Of a DNA stretch of 64,000 nt, positions 42,739-53,060 are shown in pieces. This DNA comes from Scilla litardierei (Eukaryota; Streptophyta; Magnoliopsida; Asparagales; Asparagaceae). How positions within the stretch are numbered: the first letter of the stretch is position 1; each line of letters starts with the position of its first letter. The DNA is taken from positions 203,147,641 through 203,211,640 of the forward strand of contig CM061139.1 in the NCBI GenBank assembly GCA_030789695.1, given 5' to 3'. A program made the translations under genes and the position numbers. The notes under the pieces were generated by a model. The model ran no database searches, was not told the DNA's origin, and saw only the letters and a list, made by a program, of their open reading frames with translations.

Positions 42739-43200
42739 TAGGAATGGCAATATTGCGGGGCGGGGCGGGTATTTAACTACCCAAGCTTGCCCCGACCCAT
42801 CTACAGGCCGGGCCGGGGCGGGTCGCGGGCCGGGTCGGGTTCTTTCTTACCAAAACCGGGTCGGGCCGGTCGGGTCAAGTCATTAGTGTCATCCATATGA
42901 ATCCCAAAGAGAAATTTTATTTGTGAATTGGGAGAATTTTGATTTATTTGGTAATTTGGAATTGGAAATTGGCCCAATTAGGAGAACCGTGGAATAGAGT
43001 ATGCGTTATGGGTTATTCGCTGACTGCATGGTCCTCATCAAAATAGTAAACCTCTATAGTTTACCGGGGCGGGCCGGGCCGGGCCGGGGCGCAAACAAAG
43101 CCCAAGATTGTCCCGACCTGGCTGCGGCCCAGGTCGGGCCGGGTCAAAACCGGTCGGGCCAGGTCGAGCCAGGCGGGTCAGGCCATTATTGCCATCCCTA
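42739..43200. mobile_element. hAT-type MITE, 462 bp, nested in Tat B
   Basis: Perfect 8-bp target duplication GGCGTCAA at 42731-42738 and 43201-43208. Ends are inverted: TAGGAATGGCAATATTG on the left, and ATTATTGCCATCCCTA on the right. Subterminal sequence is rich in GGGTCGGGCCGG-type motifs on both sides. It has no transposase. The TAGGGATGGCAAT-like end is typical of plant hAT-type MITEs. It inserted after Tat B. Confidence 0.92.
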
Positions 43201-43539
43201 GGCGTCAATCGACTACATGGTAGGAGAGACCGAAAAAGAGGCCGGTCTTCTCAGGTTGGAGTTCAACGGGTTTGCCTAGTCCCTCCAGCACATAAGTCAA
43301 ATATGCCATGTTGCAGTGGTTGGTTTTCTTACTTAGCTTCCCTCTAACCTCTTTTCCTTGGTTTATTGCTTCAGGGCTAAGAGGAGTTGTGTCGCTAATT
43401 CCACAGCCACCGTCTTTGGAGGGATATGGCTTAGTCTCTTACTCTCTTACTGAAGAGATTGTCCTGCTCTGGCAGCTGGCGACAGGGTGTGCAGCAGTCG
43501 ATGGCATGTAAGGGTGCATGTCCTCCAGAAGAGGATTTT

Positions 43540-43882
43540 GACGACTGAGGATGAGCTTTAGCAGTCACGGAGGGTTGAAGCGGGGCTGGTGGAGTAGATG
43601 GAGAGGGCTGAGCAGGTACACAGAGATCAAGATGCCACGGTAGCTAAGGCCTACCGTGCCGATCTGAGGTAAGTCGAAGCCCTGCTAATGGTTCATTTGA
43701 CGTCGGGTAAAATATGTAAGAGATGTGTTCCTGGAGATGCAACCCGCTCACGCAAATATGCTCTCCTCCCCGATGAAGCACGACTCTTCCCCGTCGCTAA
43801 TGTTGATGAAGCTCCTGTGGAAGCTCCTGAAGGTGGATTGACCCCAATTGAGGATGGGCCCGCTCCAAGGCAAAATATGTAG
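43540..43882 (+). pseudogene. Tat B antisense gene, C-terminal remnant
   Basis: On the strand opposite to the Tat B pol genes and in the same relative place as the antisense gene of Tat A. The frame gives a charged helix-like stretch (ERAEQVHRDQDATVAKAYRA with a nearby stop), then DEARLFPVANVDEAPVEAPE and a C-terminus ending near 43880, followed by AT-rich sequence with AATAAA-like signals (43975). It has no catalytic motif. Assignment rests on position and character. Confidence 0.45.
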
Positions 43883-44289
43883 TGTTTCTGTTTTTGCTCT
43901 TTATTGAAATGTTTGTACACCGCGTGGAGCGGTTGGAAACTTTTGTAGACAAATTTTTATGATGAATAAATTTCATCTAACTTCAGTACCTTTGTCTTTT
44001 ACCATGCTCTTGTCTACTGATCTTGAACTTCTGTTGCTTAATTAAATGTTGTGATGATCTCTCGATTTCAAACTCATTAAACTAACACTTGAGTCACATC
44101 GTACTACTGGGCTCCACTTACTGAGCAGGTGTTGTTGAGCGTGTATTGGCCATTTAGTCTGTTGAGTGATAGAGTTCCGAGTTCCCATCTCAGGATTGTT
44201 TAGTTGCGACCTCCGCTCAGAGCCTTGAGGTCGGATCAATAGGCTCCCGTCTGCATCGTGGGATTGCTAGACTCGACATGACTGAAGTT

Positions 44290-45430
44290 GAGTTGCTGCC
44301 TGAACTGGAAGCTTGGAGTTGTAGCAGAAGGTCCCCAGCTTGGACTGTGGGATGCATTGGACTCTAAACGGTCGTTGCTTGTCTTAGCATGCCCTGAGTT
44401 GAAATGTTGTTGTCAACATTGGGACCTTGGGGTCAGTCCAGCATGGCCCCAGCCTGAGCCGGGGGTTAGGCTCAGCACGACCATGGTCGAGTGACGTTTG
44501 TCAGCGTTGCAACCCTAAGGTCAATCCAGTGGGGCCGCCAACTTGAGCTGGGGACTAGACCCAGCACGACTAGGGTCGAGTGCTGTTTGACAGCACTGAG
44601 ACCCTGAGGTCAGTCCAGCGAAGGTTCCAACTTGAGCTAGGGGTTAGGCTCAACAAAACCATGGCCGAGTGCTGTTTTGTCAGTATGGATGTGGCATGAC
44701 CGTGGATCAAGTACCAGAGATCGGTGCTTGGACCGTGGGTCATGACATCACAGGCCCAGTGTGAGTGGTGGCCTGTTTTGGACGTAAATCGCCCATATGT
44801 CGACCAGAGGTCAGAACTAGAACTATGGGTCGCGACATCACAGGCCCCAGCGTGGCTGGTGAACTTGTTAGGACATAGCACGACTGAGGATTAGTCAGAG
44901 GTCGGTGATGAGACTGTGGATCTTGCAAGCGCAAGCCCCAACTTAACGAGTGGCCTGGTTAGGACATATCACGACCGTGGGTCGGCCAGAGGTCGGCACT
45001 GAGACCGTGGGTCTTGGCAACATGGATCTCATCGTGATTGCTGGCATGTTTAGGACGTAGCACAAGTGTGAGGAGGTCAGAGATCGACGCTGAGACCACG
45101 GGTCTTGCCAACGCGGGCTCCAGTTATAGGCTTTGTTTGGACGTGGCACGACCTGAGTCAATTACCAAAGATCTGCACCGTGACCCTCAGGTTGCGCCAG
45201 CGTGGGCCCCAGCCTGGGCTAAAGCTTTGTTTGGACATGACACGACCTGGGTCGAGTGCCAGGGGTCTGCGTCGTGACCCTCTAGGGAGTCTCGCCAACG
45301 GAAGTCTCCAGCTTGGGTTAAGCGTTTAAATTTTGACATAGCAAGACCCATGGGGTTGAGTGCTAGATGTCACCACTGGGGTCATAGGCATCGACAGCGG
45401 GGCTCCCAGCCTGAGCTGGGGGCTTCGCCC
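44290..45430. repeat. Degenerate tandem repeats after Tat B integrase, unit about 85-115 bp
   Basis: About ten units with recurrent GGTCAGTCCAGC, AACTTGAGCTAGGGGTTAGG, CACGACCGTGGGTCG and GACCGTGGGTCTTG phrases. Periods are 86-92 bp on the left and 105-115 bp on the right. The place, between integrase and 3' LTR, is the same as in Tat A, but the sequence is different. Confidence 0.75.
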
Positions 45431-45639
45431 ACGAAGAAATTGACAACAGTTAAAGCTCTGAAAGGAGAGTTTTCATTGAACGTGAAATTCACATTTATGT
45501 GTGAGAGAACACCTTAGTGAGATCGGCACTGGACGAATAATCATGTGTAATACTTTTGGAGGTGCTCAGCATTACCATGGATTCTTGATCAAAATCCTCT
45601 TCAGGGTCTCGAGCTGGTGAGCCCTTGAACTGAGGACTT

Positions 45640-46480
45640 CTCAGATGCGGTAAGGCCCCTCCCAATTCGGCCCTCGTGGTTGCCAGCTCTTCTCAGTCTC
45701 GTCTCGTGTGGAGGACCCTTCGGAGGACCTTGGAGCTAATGCATATGAGAGGGTTGGCCCCTACTTTTGGAAGGGTCTAACCCAGACCCTTTTGTTATAG
45801 AATCAAGCTAAAGGTCGTTTGTAGGAGTTGGCTCGGATCTGGATTGCGTCTCTTCTTTCCTCGGCAAGGTCTTGCTCTAAGGCTAGAGCCCAATTGTTGG
45901 TACCTTCGTCGAAGTGCATCACCCGAAAGGTTGAGAGAGACCTCTATTGGAGCTACTGCATCGACCCTGAAAGCTAAGGCGAAGGGAGTTTCGACTGTGC
46001 TGGTCCACTTGGTGGTGCGGTACGCCTAGAGCATGTATGGGATCGACCCAAGCTCATTTCCTAGCGTCGAGCTTCTATTTAAGCATTTACTTGATGTCTT
46101 TGTTGAGTGCCTCGGCCTGACCGTTGGCTTGTAAATGAGCAGGGATAAAGAAATGGTGCAGGATGCTGTATTGCTCGTACTACTGGGCTCCAGAAGGTCA
46201 ACTCTCCCGGATGCAGCCTCGGGATGTTAGAAAAACACTGACATGTGTTGGCATCGTTGGACGTATGACTTGACGTCCTACGCAACGTGGTCTAGTAATA
46301 CCAGGCCCGCAGAATCTTTTGTGCGAGGGATTTGCTTGCGTAATGGTTTTCGCACACACCTTCATGTATCTCCTCCATCGATTGGATCTCCTGCTCGCGA
46401 AGGCATCTTAGCAGGGGGAAGAGTGACCTCGCCTGTAGAGGACGTCATCAAGGAGTGTGTATCTCGCTGACCTAAACCGC
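45640..46480 (-). pseudogene. Tat B integrase, broken
   Basis: On the minus strand fragments in changing frames match the end of a Tat integrase core: a PAHLQANGQAEALNKDI-like phrase near 46130, then AYRTTKWTSTVETPFALAFR near 45980, then APIEVSLNLSGDALRR. No continuous frame spans the D-D-E core. Upstream sequence to 46480 is probably also integrase but too decayed to read. Confidence 0.65.
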
Positions 46481-46741
46481 AACTTCCTAACCTCACTTTT
46501 GTTCTCTGGAAGGGTATGGTGGCGAAAGTACTAGATGATGGGGTCCATCCAAAAGGAGGTCAACCTCGTAGTAGTTTGGATGAGCTCTCCTCCAAATCAT
46601 GTCGGGTGTTGCAGGACCTTTATGGAACAAACTTGAGCTCGTCCTCGATCCCCATGGAACCTCGGGCTAGGATGTCAGTAGTGGTGTTTTGAGCCCGAGG
46701 AATGTTCTCTACCTGAGAGCTCTGGAGCACGCCAGAAGAGC

Positions 46742-47070
46742 TCAGACGATCTTTATGTACGCCAAGAGCTCCTCCTTCGTCTGGTACACGTCGTTGACTT
46801 GGTCGATGACGAATTGGAAGTCGCAGCAGACGACAATGTTGTGAGCATCGATCTCCTTGGCTAACTTGAGCCCCGCAATGGCCTCATACTTGGCTTTATT
46901 GTTGGATGCCATGAAGCTAAACCTGAGGTCGCAAGGGAGACGGATACCCTCTGGGCTGACCAAAAGCATGCCAGCTCCCAAGGCTTGCTCGGTAGAGGGT
47001 CCACATAAATGATCCACACGCGCCTATCCTCCAACAGGTCATACGGTGAGAACCCAAAATGGTAGGTGTA
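46742..47070 (-). pseudogene. Tat B RNase H fragment
   Basis: Frame with IIYVDPLPSKPWELACF-like start near 47020 and then GMLLVSPEGIRLPCDLRFSF, ASNNKAKYEAIAGLKLAKEI and VVCCDFQFVIDQVN. These match the plant retrotransposon RNase H pattern (NNxAEYEAL, DSxLVxxQV) with several catalytic-area changes. It digests the RNA strand during reverse transcription in intact elements; here it is broken by frameshifts. Confidence 0.75.
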
Positions 47071-48487
47071 TTCTGCGACAACGTCAACCAAGGCCTAACC
47101 TTTGATGGAGATCCGTGGCTTGAATTGGATGTCAACCCCCCGAGCTCGACTGCCCACATGGCGACCAGTTCTGATGTGTCCGGCACTCCGGCCTCTGGAG
47201 TACTTGAAGCATTAGGTATGTCGTCAAGACGGTGAATTTTTGCGCATGGAAGTATGTCTTGAGCTTCAAAAGGGATCGACCGACGTAGTAGACATGCCAC
47301 TGTGTGCCATCTTCTCAAATAAGCATCGAGCTGACTGTGCTTTTGGAGACCGTAAGGTAGAGCAAGAGAGCCTAACCCTCCTTGGGTATGGACGGGAGCA
47401 GAGATCAGCCGAAGTACTCCTTGAGCTGGGTCTGTCCATTGTAAGTTCTTTGCTTTCTTTAGCACCTTGAAGAAATGCAAGCATTTGTCAGTGGCTTTAG
47501 AAATGAAGCGGTTGAAGACTGCCACTCGTCCAGTCAGGCACTGGACATCCTTCACCCTTGTGTGAGACTGCATGTTGATCAAAGCATTGATCTTCTCGGG
47601 GTTGGCCTCGATCCCCATATAATGGACAATGAAACCCAAAAATTTTCTAGAATCAACGTCAAAGACGCATTTGCTCGGTTTGATCTTTATGTGATACCTC
47701 CGCAGAATGACGAATGTTTCCTTCAGGTCGGCCATGTGATGGGCCGCTTCTAGTGATTTGACCATCATGTCGTCGACATATACCTATATTGTTTTGCCTA
47801 TCTGATCCGCGAACATCCTGTTGACGAGGTGCCAGTAGGTGGTACCAACGTTCTTTAAACCGATAGGCGTCACCTTGTAGCAGTACAGCACTCGGTCTGT
47901 CAAGAAGGCTATATGCTCATGGTCTGGCTCATGCATGCGGGATATGGTTGTACCCGGAGTAAGCATTCATGAAGCTAATCAGCTTGTGCCCAGCTGTTGC
48001 GTCAACGAGCTGGCCGATCCGTGGCAGAGGAAAGTTGCCCTTCAGGCAAGCTTTGTTCAGATCTGTGAAGTCAATATAGATCATCAACTTGTCGTTCGGC
48101 CTTCTTCAACAAAAGGAGGTTGGCTAGCCATTCTGGATAAGTAGCTTCCCTGGAGAAGTCGGCACGGAGGAGCTTAACGACTTCGTCTTTAATAGCTTGG
48201 CTCCTCTCAACGTTGAACGTTCGACGCTTCTGGGAGACCGAAGGTACGGCTAGCTTGATGTTCAGTTTGAAAAAATAAGATCTCGACATGGCTTCGTGAG
48301 ACCAGGCAAAGACATCCATGTTGCACCGAAGGAAGTTAATGCGGGCCCAAAGGTCGGGCCGCAGGGCGGAACCGATATGGACAGTCAGGGTCAGGTCGGC
48401 TTCTAAGTGGGGCACCGCCTCTACCTCCTCTACTGGGAAGGCTCTTTCTCGTTCTGGCTCGCCTCGAGAATCGAGCTCATCTGTCAA
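47071..48487 (-). pseudogene. Tat B reverse transcriptase, broken
   Basis: The N-terminal part (48487-48071) carries NMDVFAWSHEAM, RRTFNVERSQAIKDEVVKLL and YPEWLANLLLLKK, typical for Tat reverse transcriptase. The catalytic motif reads YVDDMMVKS near 47770-47790, with a stop codon just before it. The part 47768-46917 includes KPSKCVFDVDSRKFLGFIV, EANPEKINALINM and VAVFNRFISKATDKCLHFF, then loses frame. Several stops and shifts show it is not functional. Gag is absent between this region and the primer-binding site. Confidence 0.85.
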
Positions 48488-48922
48488 TGGTGAGAGGTCT
48501 GAGCTCCATCTCGAAGCTAAGCAAGAGCAGCTGAGGACTGCAGAGCCTCTCCCACTAGGTTATCCCGTTCCATCTCAGCCTGAGGGATAAGCTCATCTGA
48601 TATGGATGAGATCAATGCTCCCTCCTTAAGATGAGTAGGGGCAGCAAAAGATTGAGTATTCAAGCTACTAACGTCTGCACCGATTACAAGGTCGTCGTAG
48701 GGGCGACAGGAGTCGTTATGGTAGCAGTAGAAGGCTGTGGAGGCAGGCCGCCAACAGTTTGGCCATTATCGGTGGTGTTGATTTAAGGCAGACCACTTGG
48801 TCCACCCCCCACGATATTCTCTCCCCTCGCCATTGAGGAAGATGTGGAAACTAGAAAGTTGCTAGAGAGTTTTCGAAGCAAATGGTGATCGAGAGTCTAT
48901 GCAATGAATGTTGTCACAAGGC
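48488..48922 (-). other. Short remnant between primer-binding site and reverse transcriptase of Tat B
   Basis: Only about 435 bp separate the primer-binding site from the reverse transcriptase, whereas gag and protease need far more. I see no zinc knuckle or DSGA-like protease motif, so a deletion has removed them. Confidence 0.5.
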
Positions 48923-48939
48923 CCTTCCTTCAGCGCCAA
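48923..48939 (-). promoter_or_regulatory. Primer-binding site of Tat B
   Basis: Read on the minus strand: TTGGCGCTGAAGGAAGG, four bases after the LTR end. The TGGCGC start is usual in Tat-type elements. Confidence 0.65.
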
Positions 48940-48943
48940 TTAT

Positions 48944-49517
48944 TGATGCAAAAAACTCGCACCGTCGTTGATGCATGGATCCCACACCAGCAGAGGACTA
49001 GACAGGGTTTCATTGGAACGATATTCGTCTTCTTCTTCGATACCTGAAACATAGAGAACAAATCAAAGCGGTGCCTTTGTTTCACCTCTGATGCTTAAGT
49101 CAACTCCAAGCAAGAGAAAGGATGCATAGATTTTAACGTTTGTATACACATACCTGAGATCACGTTGATATGGTGTTTTATATGCTGAGGGTTAGTTACG
49201 CCACGTCAAAAGTTTGGAGATCCAAGCTCTTCCGCACGTAACCGATTTCTCAGATTGTGCAATGAATGGATAAAGAAAAATACCTACCGACTTCCAAATT
49301 AGGCACGCCTGTTCGTTACGCGGTTCGATAAAAATGTGGACGATATCCTGCTCGTAATGGTTTGGAGGGGATCGTCGAAGATCACGTCACTTGATGGTTG
49401 CTCTTGGGTGGTCCCTGGGAACACATGTGGCTTTTTGATCTGGGCGCGAGGGGTCCCCAAAGTCAAGCCTGGTTTGTCCCCAGCTATAGTGTGCCTTGTT
49501 CCAAAGTACCTTTAACC
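48944..49517 (-). repeat. 5' LTR of Tat B
   Basis: About 574 bp; shorter than the other copy by the minisatellite-containing stretch. Shared phrases include TTGATGCATGGA, CACACCAGCAGAGG and GTCCCCAAAGTCAAG. Confidence 0.75.
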
Positions 49518-51552
49518 GCTGCAATTTTTTAAGGGGAAATTTTTTGAATGGTTTGAAATTTTTCGGGAGAATATTTTGAATGTCACATAACTTATGGTCA
49601 TGTGTTTTGATTAGTCTATTTATATTTGATGTTTAATTAGTTTGAACCCAATAACATTTTATCCATACGTCTACATTACATTTGATATGTATTATTTAAA
49701 CCAAATATGACCATTTAACCATATCTGATCCATATCTGATAGCTATATGATAGCTATATGTATTTCTTTTTTTACGAAAACGAATACTAAATTTTCTATT
49801 TATATATTATCCATATATCTGCATCCGTAATCGGTAAATGATTTAGGATACAAATATGATAAACCACATTCGAACCGTATTCAACCCGCATACATACCGA
49901 CTTTTAAGGCAATGATAACTAAATAATAATTCATCAATTTAAACCAATTTTAGAGTCATAATTGAATTATATTTTAAATATTTCCTTTTAAATTTAATTA
50001 TGCTCCTAATTTAGAATTAGGATATGATAGGAATTCTTCACAATGAAATTTTACCTTTTTATTTAATAGCGCTCTTAATTTAAAATTACATTACGATAAA
50101 GATCATTCGCAAATAAAATTTTCAAATGTATAAAAATAATATATTAATTTTCTTTTAACATGAATATTAATTCAATAATTTATAACTTCAATAATAATTG
50201 ATCAATTCCATCTAATTTATGAGTTATAACTGAATTCTAGTTTGAGATGTCTTTTAATTTGGGTGAATTCTTAATCTAGAATTCATTATATGTAATAGAT
50301 AATTTCAAATATATATCAAGCCATTAAAGCAGCATATCGGGCAATAATCAAACTACTCCAAAGATATGGTAAGGATATGGATAAGAGTTCTCACAAATCT
50401 TCTTATTATGGGAAGGCCCATTGAAGTTAGAATGAGAAGAGGAAAAGATAATCCTATGAGGTGGATTCCTCGTGTCCACGGGACAAAGCCCCATTGAGAT
50501 GGATGGTGCACATTTTCAAATGATCAACAAGCAGTTACATTGGCGGCAGATGAACCATGTTCATCATTTACATTTGTTATGTGGTCATAATGTAATTGGT
50601 TAGTGGGGAAAACCGAATAACTAATAGCATATTAATTTGCTTTTAAGAATAGCTATAAATAGAATATTCTTTTCTTTATTTTATTTTTCTATTCTTTTTT
50701 AAATGATACCATGTAAAGAAAAATAGAAAGACCAAAAAGGGAAGGGTGCCCTGGGAGTGAAGCGTGTTCCAATGGGTTTGTGGTAGGACAGCTCATTTTT
50801 TCCAAATGAACTGCCACCTAATTCCCATTAAATTCATATATAAATGTTCTTTGATTTCCTTCTTTTTTTGTAAATTGTTTTAAAACTACACGTATTTGGA
50901 CATAACATGTAATAATCCATTTTGAGAAGGCCTGCATACAAGGTTGGTAACTTATTTTGAGAGAACTTTCATGCGAGAGGCTTTCTTACATATCTTCATT
51001 TCGGATCCAAACAAAAAATGTAGCTCTGTTCGTGATATTTGTACGGTCTATTGTCACGGTCCTCATGCCCTAATTTCAAACCTCACAGATGATTAAGTTA
51101 AATTTTTATAAGAATTTCTTTAAAATTTTCAGGCTACACTTTTGCAATCTGCCGCACTTCACTGTAGAGGTTCACCTTCTCTTGTTATATATAGATAGAT
51201 CTTAGGGATATAAGAATCCACTATCTTAATTATGTTCTCCAAGGCCACCAGAAAAGGCCTTGGTCCTCGATAGGAGATAAAAAGTCAGTCAAGTGAAGAT
51301 CAGCACCGGGTATAAGCTGATAAGAAGTAGGGCATTTAGTGGTGTGGCAGTGTTTGATATCATTGTTTATCAAAAAAATCAGGTATGCATAATCACTCAA
51401 AAACATTACAAAAATCTGACAGTAAATATGTGTGGTTTAATTTGAGAAAGGAAACTAACATCATGAGTCATAAAAAATGGAAACTTGAGGGAAAAGAAAT
51501 GAAAAGGAAAGCAAGCAAGTAATATAAGGTATCACAAGCTTCAAATACTTAC
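49518..51552. other. Intronic AT-rich DNA
   Basis: 49523-49640 continues the dispersed repeat interrupted by Tat B (TATGGTCATGTGTTTTGATT resembles 991-1010). 49920-50300 holds degenerate copies of an AT-rich unit with CTCTTAATTTAGAATT and GCAATAAAATTTT. The remainder shows no gene. Confidence 0.45.
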
Positions 51553-51630
51553 AGATGAAACAAATCCCACTGGCAATGTCTGATGGTGTGGTTCCAGAGA
51601 TACTTCAAGCGGAGGAACTGGAGGGAGATC
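51553..51630 (-). CDS. NAF1: NAF1 internal exon (78 bp)
   Basis: The exon encodes DLPPVPPLEVSLEPHHQTLP and then VGFVSS, 26 codons in phase 0 at both ends. This is the conserved segment just before the Gar1/Naf1 core in plant NAF1. The acceptor on the right reads TGTTGTAG|GATCTCCC; the donor on the left is TCATCT|GTAAGT. It joins the exon at 25174. It is too short to be noticed as an open frame, but the match and both splice sites make it convincing. The preceding exon (acidic N-terminus, usually ending near GPI(R/K)SKNEL) was not found between 51640 and 64000 and may lie farther to the right or be missed. Confidence 0.88.
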
Positions 51631-52403
51631 CTACAACACCAGTTGTTCAATAAGTGATAATTCAAACTAGTAGAAATGAGAACATTACTGAAGATAAGCT
51701 GTTGATAATGTGGACAATTTGTTACAAGTTTTACCATTAACACATCATAGATGCAGAATCAATGCTCCTCTTGCAAAACCATCAGGTTAAGTTCTTACAG
51801 TTCTACAACTACCATATCATAGAATTCATTGTTGAAATAGCCCAATAAAGCCCCGCTTAATCCCGCGCTTACGTTTTCTGCTTTTTGCAGCGATCTAGCC
51901 CCACTTGAAGCTTTTGAATATATCATATTTTATAAATCATCTTCTTACGTTGAATTATTAATATCAATTTTATATGTTAACAGTATAAATCATCAAAAAG
52001 ACATAGTGTAGTTTTTCCTTCATTTCTTGCATTTTTTTAATTTTGTTTCTTTATTGTTATGCTTTTTTGTTTTGGTTTTTTGTTGGTGTTTTCGCTTTGT
52101 CCAGCTTAAGCATTATGGCAAGGTGTTGCGTTTTCCACAGCTGCTTTTTCCGCAGCTGCTTTTTCCGCCTTGTCATAGATGCATCTTGACAACAGAGGAA
52201 AGACCAATAACTACTAATATTCTGGCTAAGTTTGTGAATTGAATATGGACCTATCAAAGAAAGCATTCAAGTACTGGGGCAATACTGTTTGCGTGACACA
52301 CACACACACAGAGAGAGAGGAAGGGACTGCGTGTGTGGTGCACTTGAGATTAAATAGATAAAATATTTAAGAGGACGTAACATTAACTGTTCAGTACACT
52401 AAC
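51631..52403. other. Intronic or upstream AT-rich DNA
   Basis: No exon recognised. A simple CA/GA repeat lies at 52297-52320. If NAF1 is intact, this and the sequence to its right are a further intron. Confidence 0.4.
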
Positions 52404-53060
52404 TAGGGGTGGCAATTTACGACACGACACGGGCACGGCACGATAAGACCGTGCTTGGGCCAGCAATTTTGGCCCGAAACCCTTATCGGGCCGGCACGGT
52501 TCATTTTCGTGCTGGACCCGGGCCAAGCTATTCGGCCCATTGGGCAGCACGGCACGGCACTGAATGATTTTGAGTTTGCTCAATTCAAACAAAGAAACTT
52601 GATTTATAAAACAAAGTAGCTCGATCATAAACCAATAAACCAATCTTTGAACCCTACAATTATCACAAAACAAAATAGCTCGATTCAAACTTGCAGACAA
52701 AAAAATAAGCTAGCTAGCTGGACATCTTGTAGATAGCTTGAGTTTATATGCTGAAAATTTATTACACGAGAATTTACTCCAAGAAAAAAAACTCATATGC
52801 TAAATTATCAATTTGCTCTAGGAATTTGCATATAGTTTGCATTCTAAATTAAATTCTAGTAGCATTTAAAGATACATCATTAACAGAGGGGGTGTGAAAA
52901 TCTAATAAACAGAGCCCAATAATTCTTTCAACCCTATTGGCCAAGACCGGGCGGCCCGAATTTTTATCGGACCATGCCCGGACCACACCGGAATGGCCCG
53001 AAGTCTTATTAGACCATGCCGGTCCAATCCTTTAAGAAAATCGGACAGGGTCGGCCCACA
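52404..53060. mobile_element. hAT-type element remnant
   Basis: The left end TAGGGGTGGCAATTTACGAC is followed by GACACGGGCACGGCACG and GGGCCGGCACGG motifs typical of plant hAT-type non-autonomous elements. GC-rich subterminal-like phrases recur in inverse sense around 52945-53060 (CGGCCCGAATTTTTATCGG, GGTCCAATCC), but no matching outer end with a target duplication was found. No transposase. Confidence 0.6.

Larger units (their letters stand above)
40676..49517 (-). mobile_element. Second Tat-lineage element (Tat B), degenerate
   Basis: Minus-strand Ty3/gypsy element. The right (5') LTR begins TGATGCAAAAAACTCGC at 48944, the left (3') LTR TGATGCAGAAAACTCGC at 40676. Flanking pentamers GCTGT (40671-40675) and GCTGC (49518-49522) fit a target duplication with one change. 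Going 5' to 3' on the minus strand there is a primer-binding site, a gap where gag should be, then reverse transcriptase, RNase H and broken integrase, then tandem repeats, an antisense gene remnant and a nested hAT MITE. LTR copies are well diverged. Outer LTR ends are approximate because CA/TG ends are not clear on one side. Confidence 0.82.
25175..51552 (-). other. NAF1: NAF1 intron of about 26.4 kb filled with transposons
   Basis: On the minus strand the donor at 51552 reads TCATCT|GTAAGT and the acceptor at 25175 reads TTAACAG|ATCTTAGG. Splicing joins ...HQTLPVGFVSS to ILGNRVIVEG in phase 0, the contiguous order in plant NAF1 proteins. The intron contains a Del-like remnant, two Tat elements, nested DNA transposons and a small organellar rRNA fragment, with perhaps 5 kb of other AT-rich sequence. 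Confidence 0.85.
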
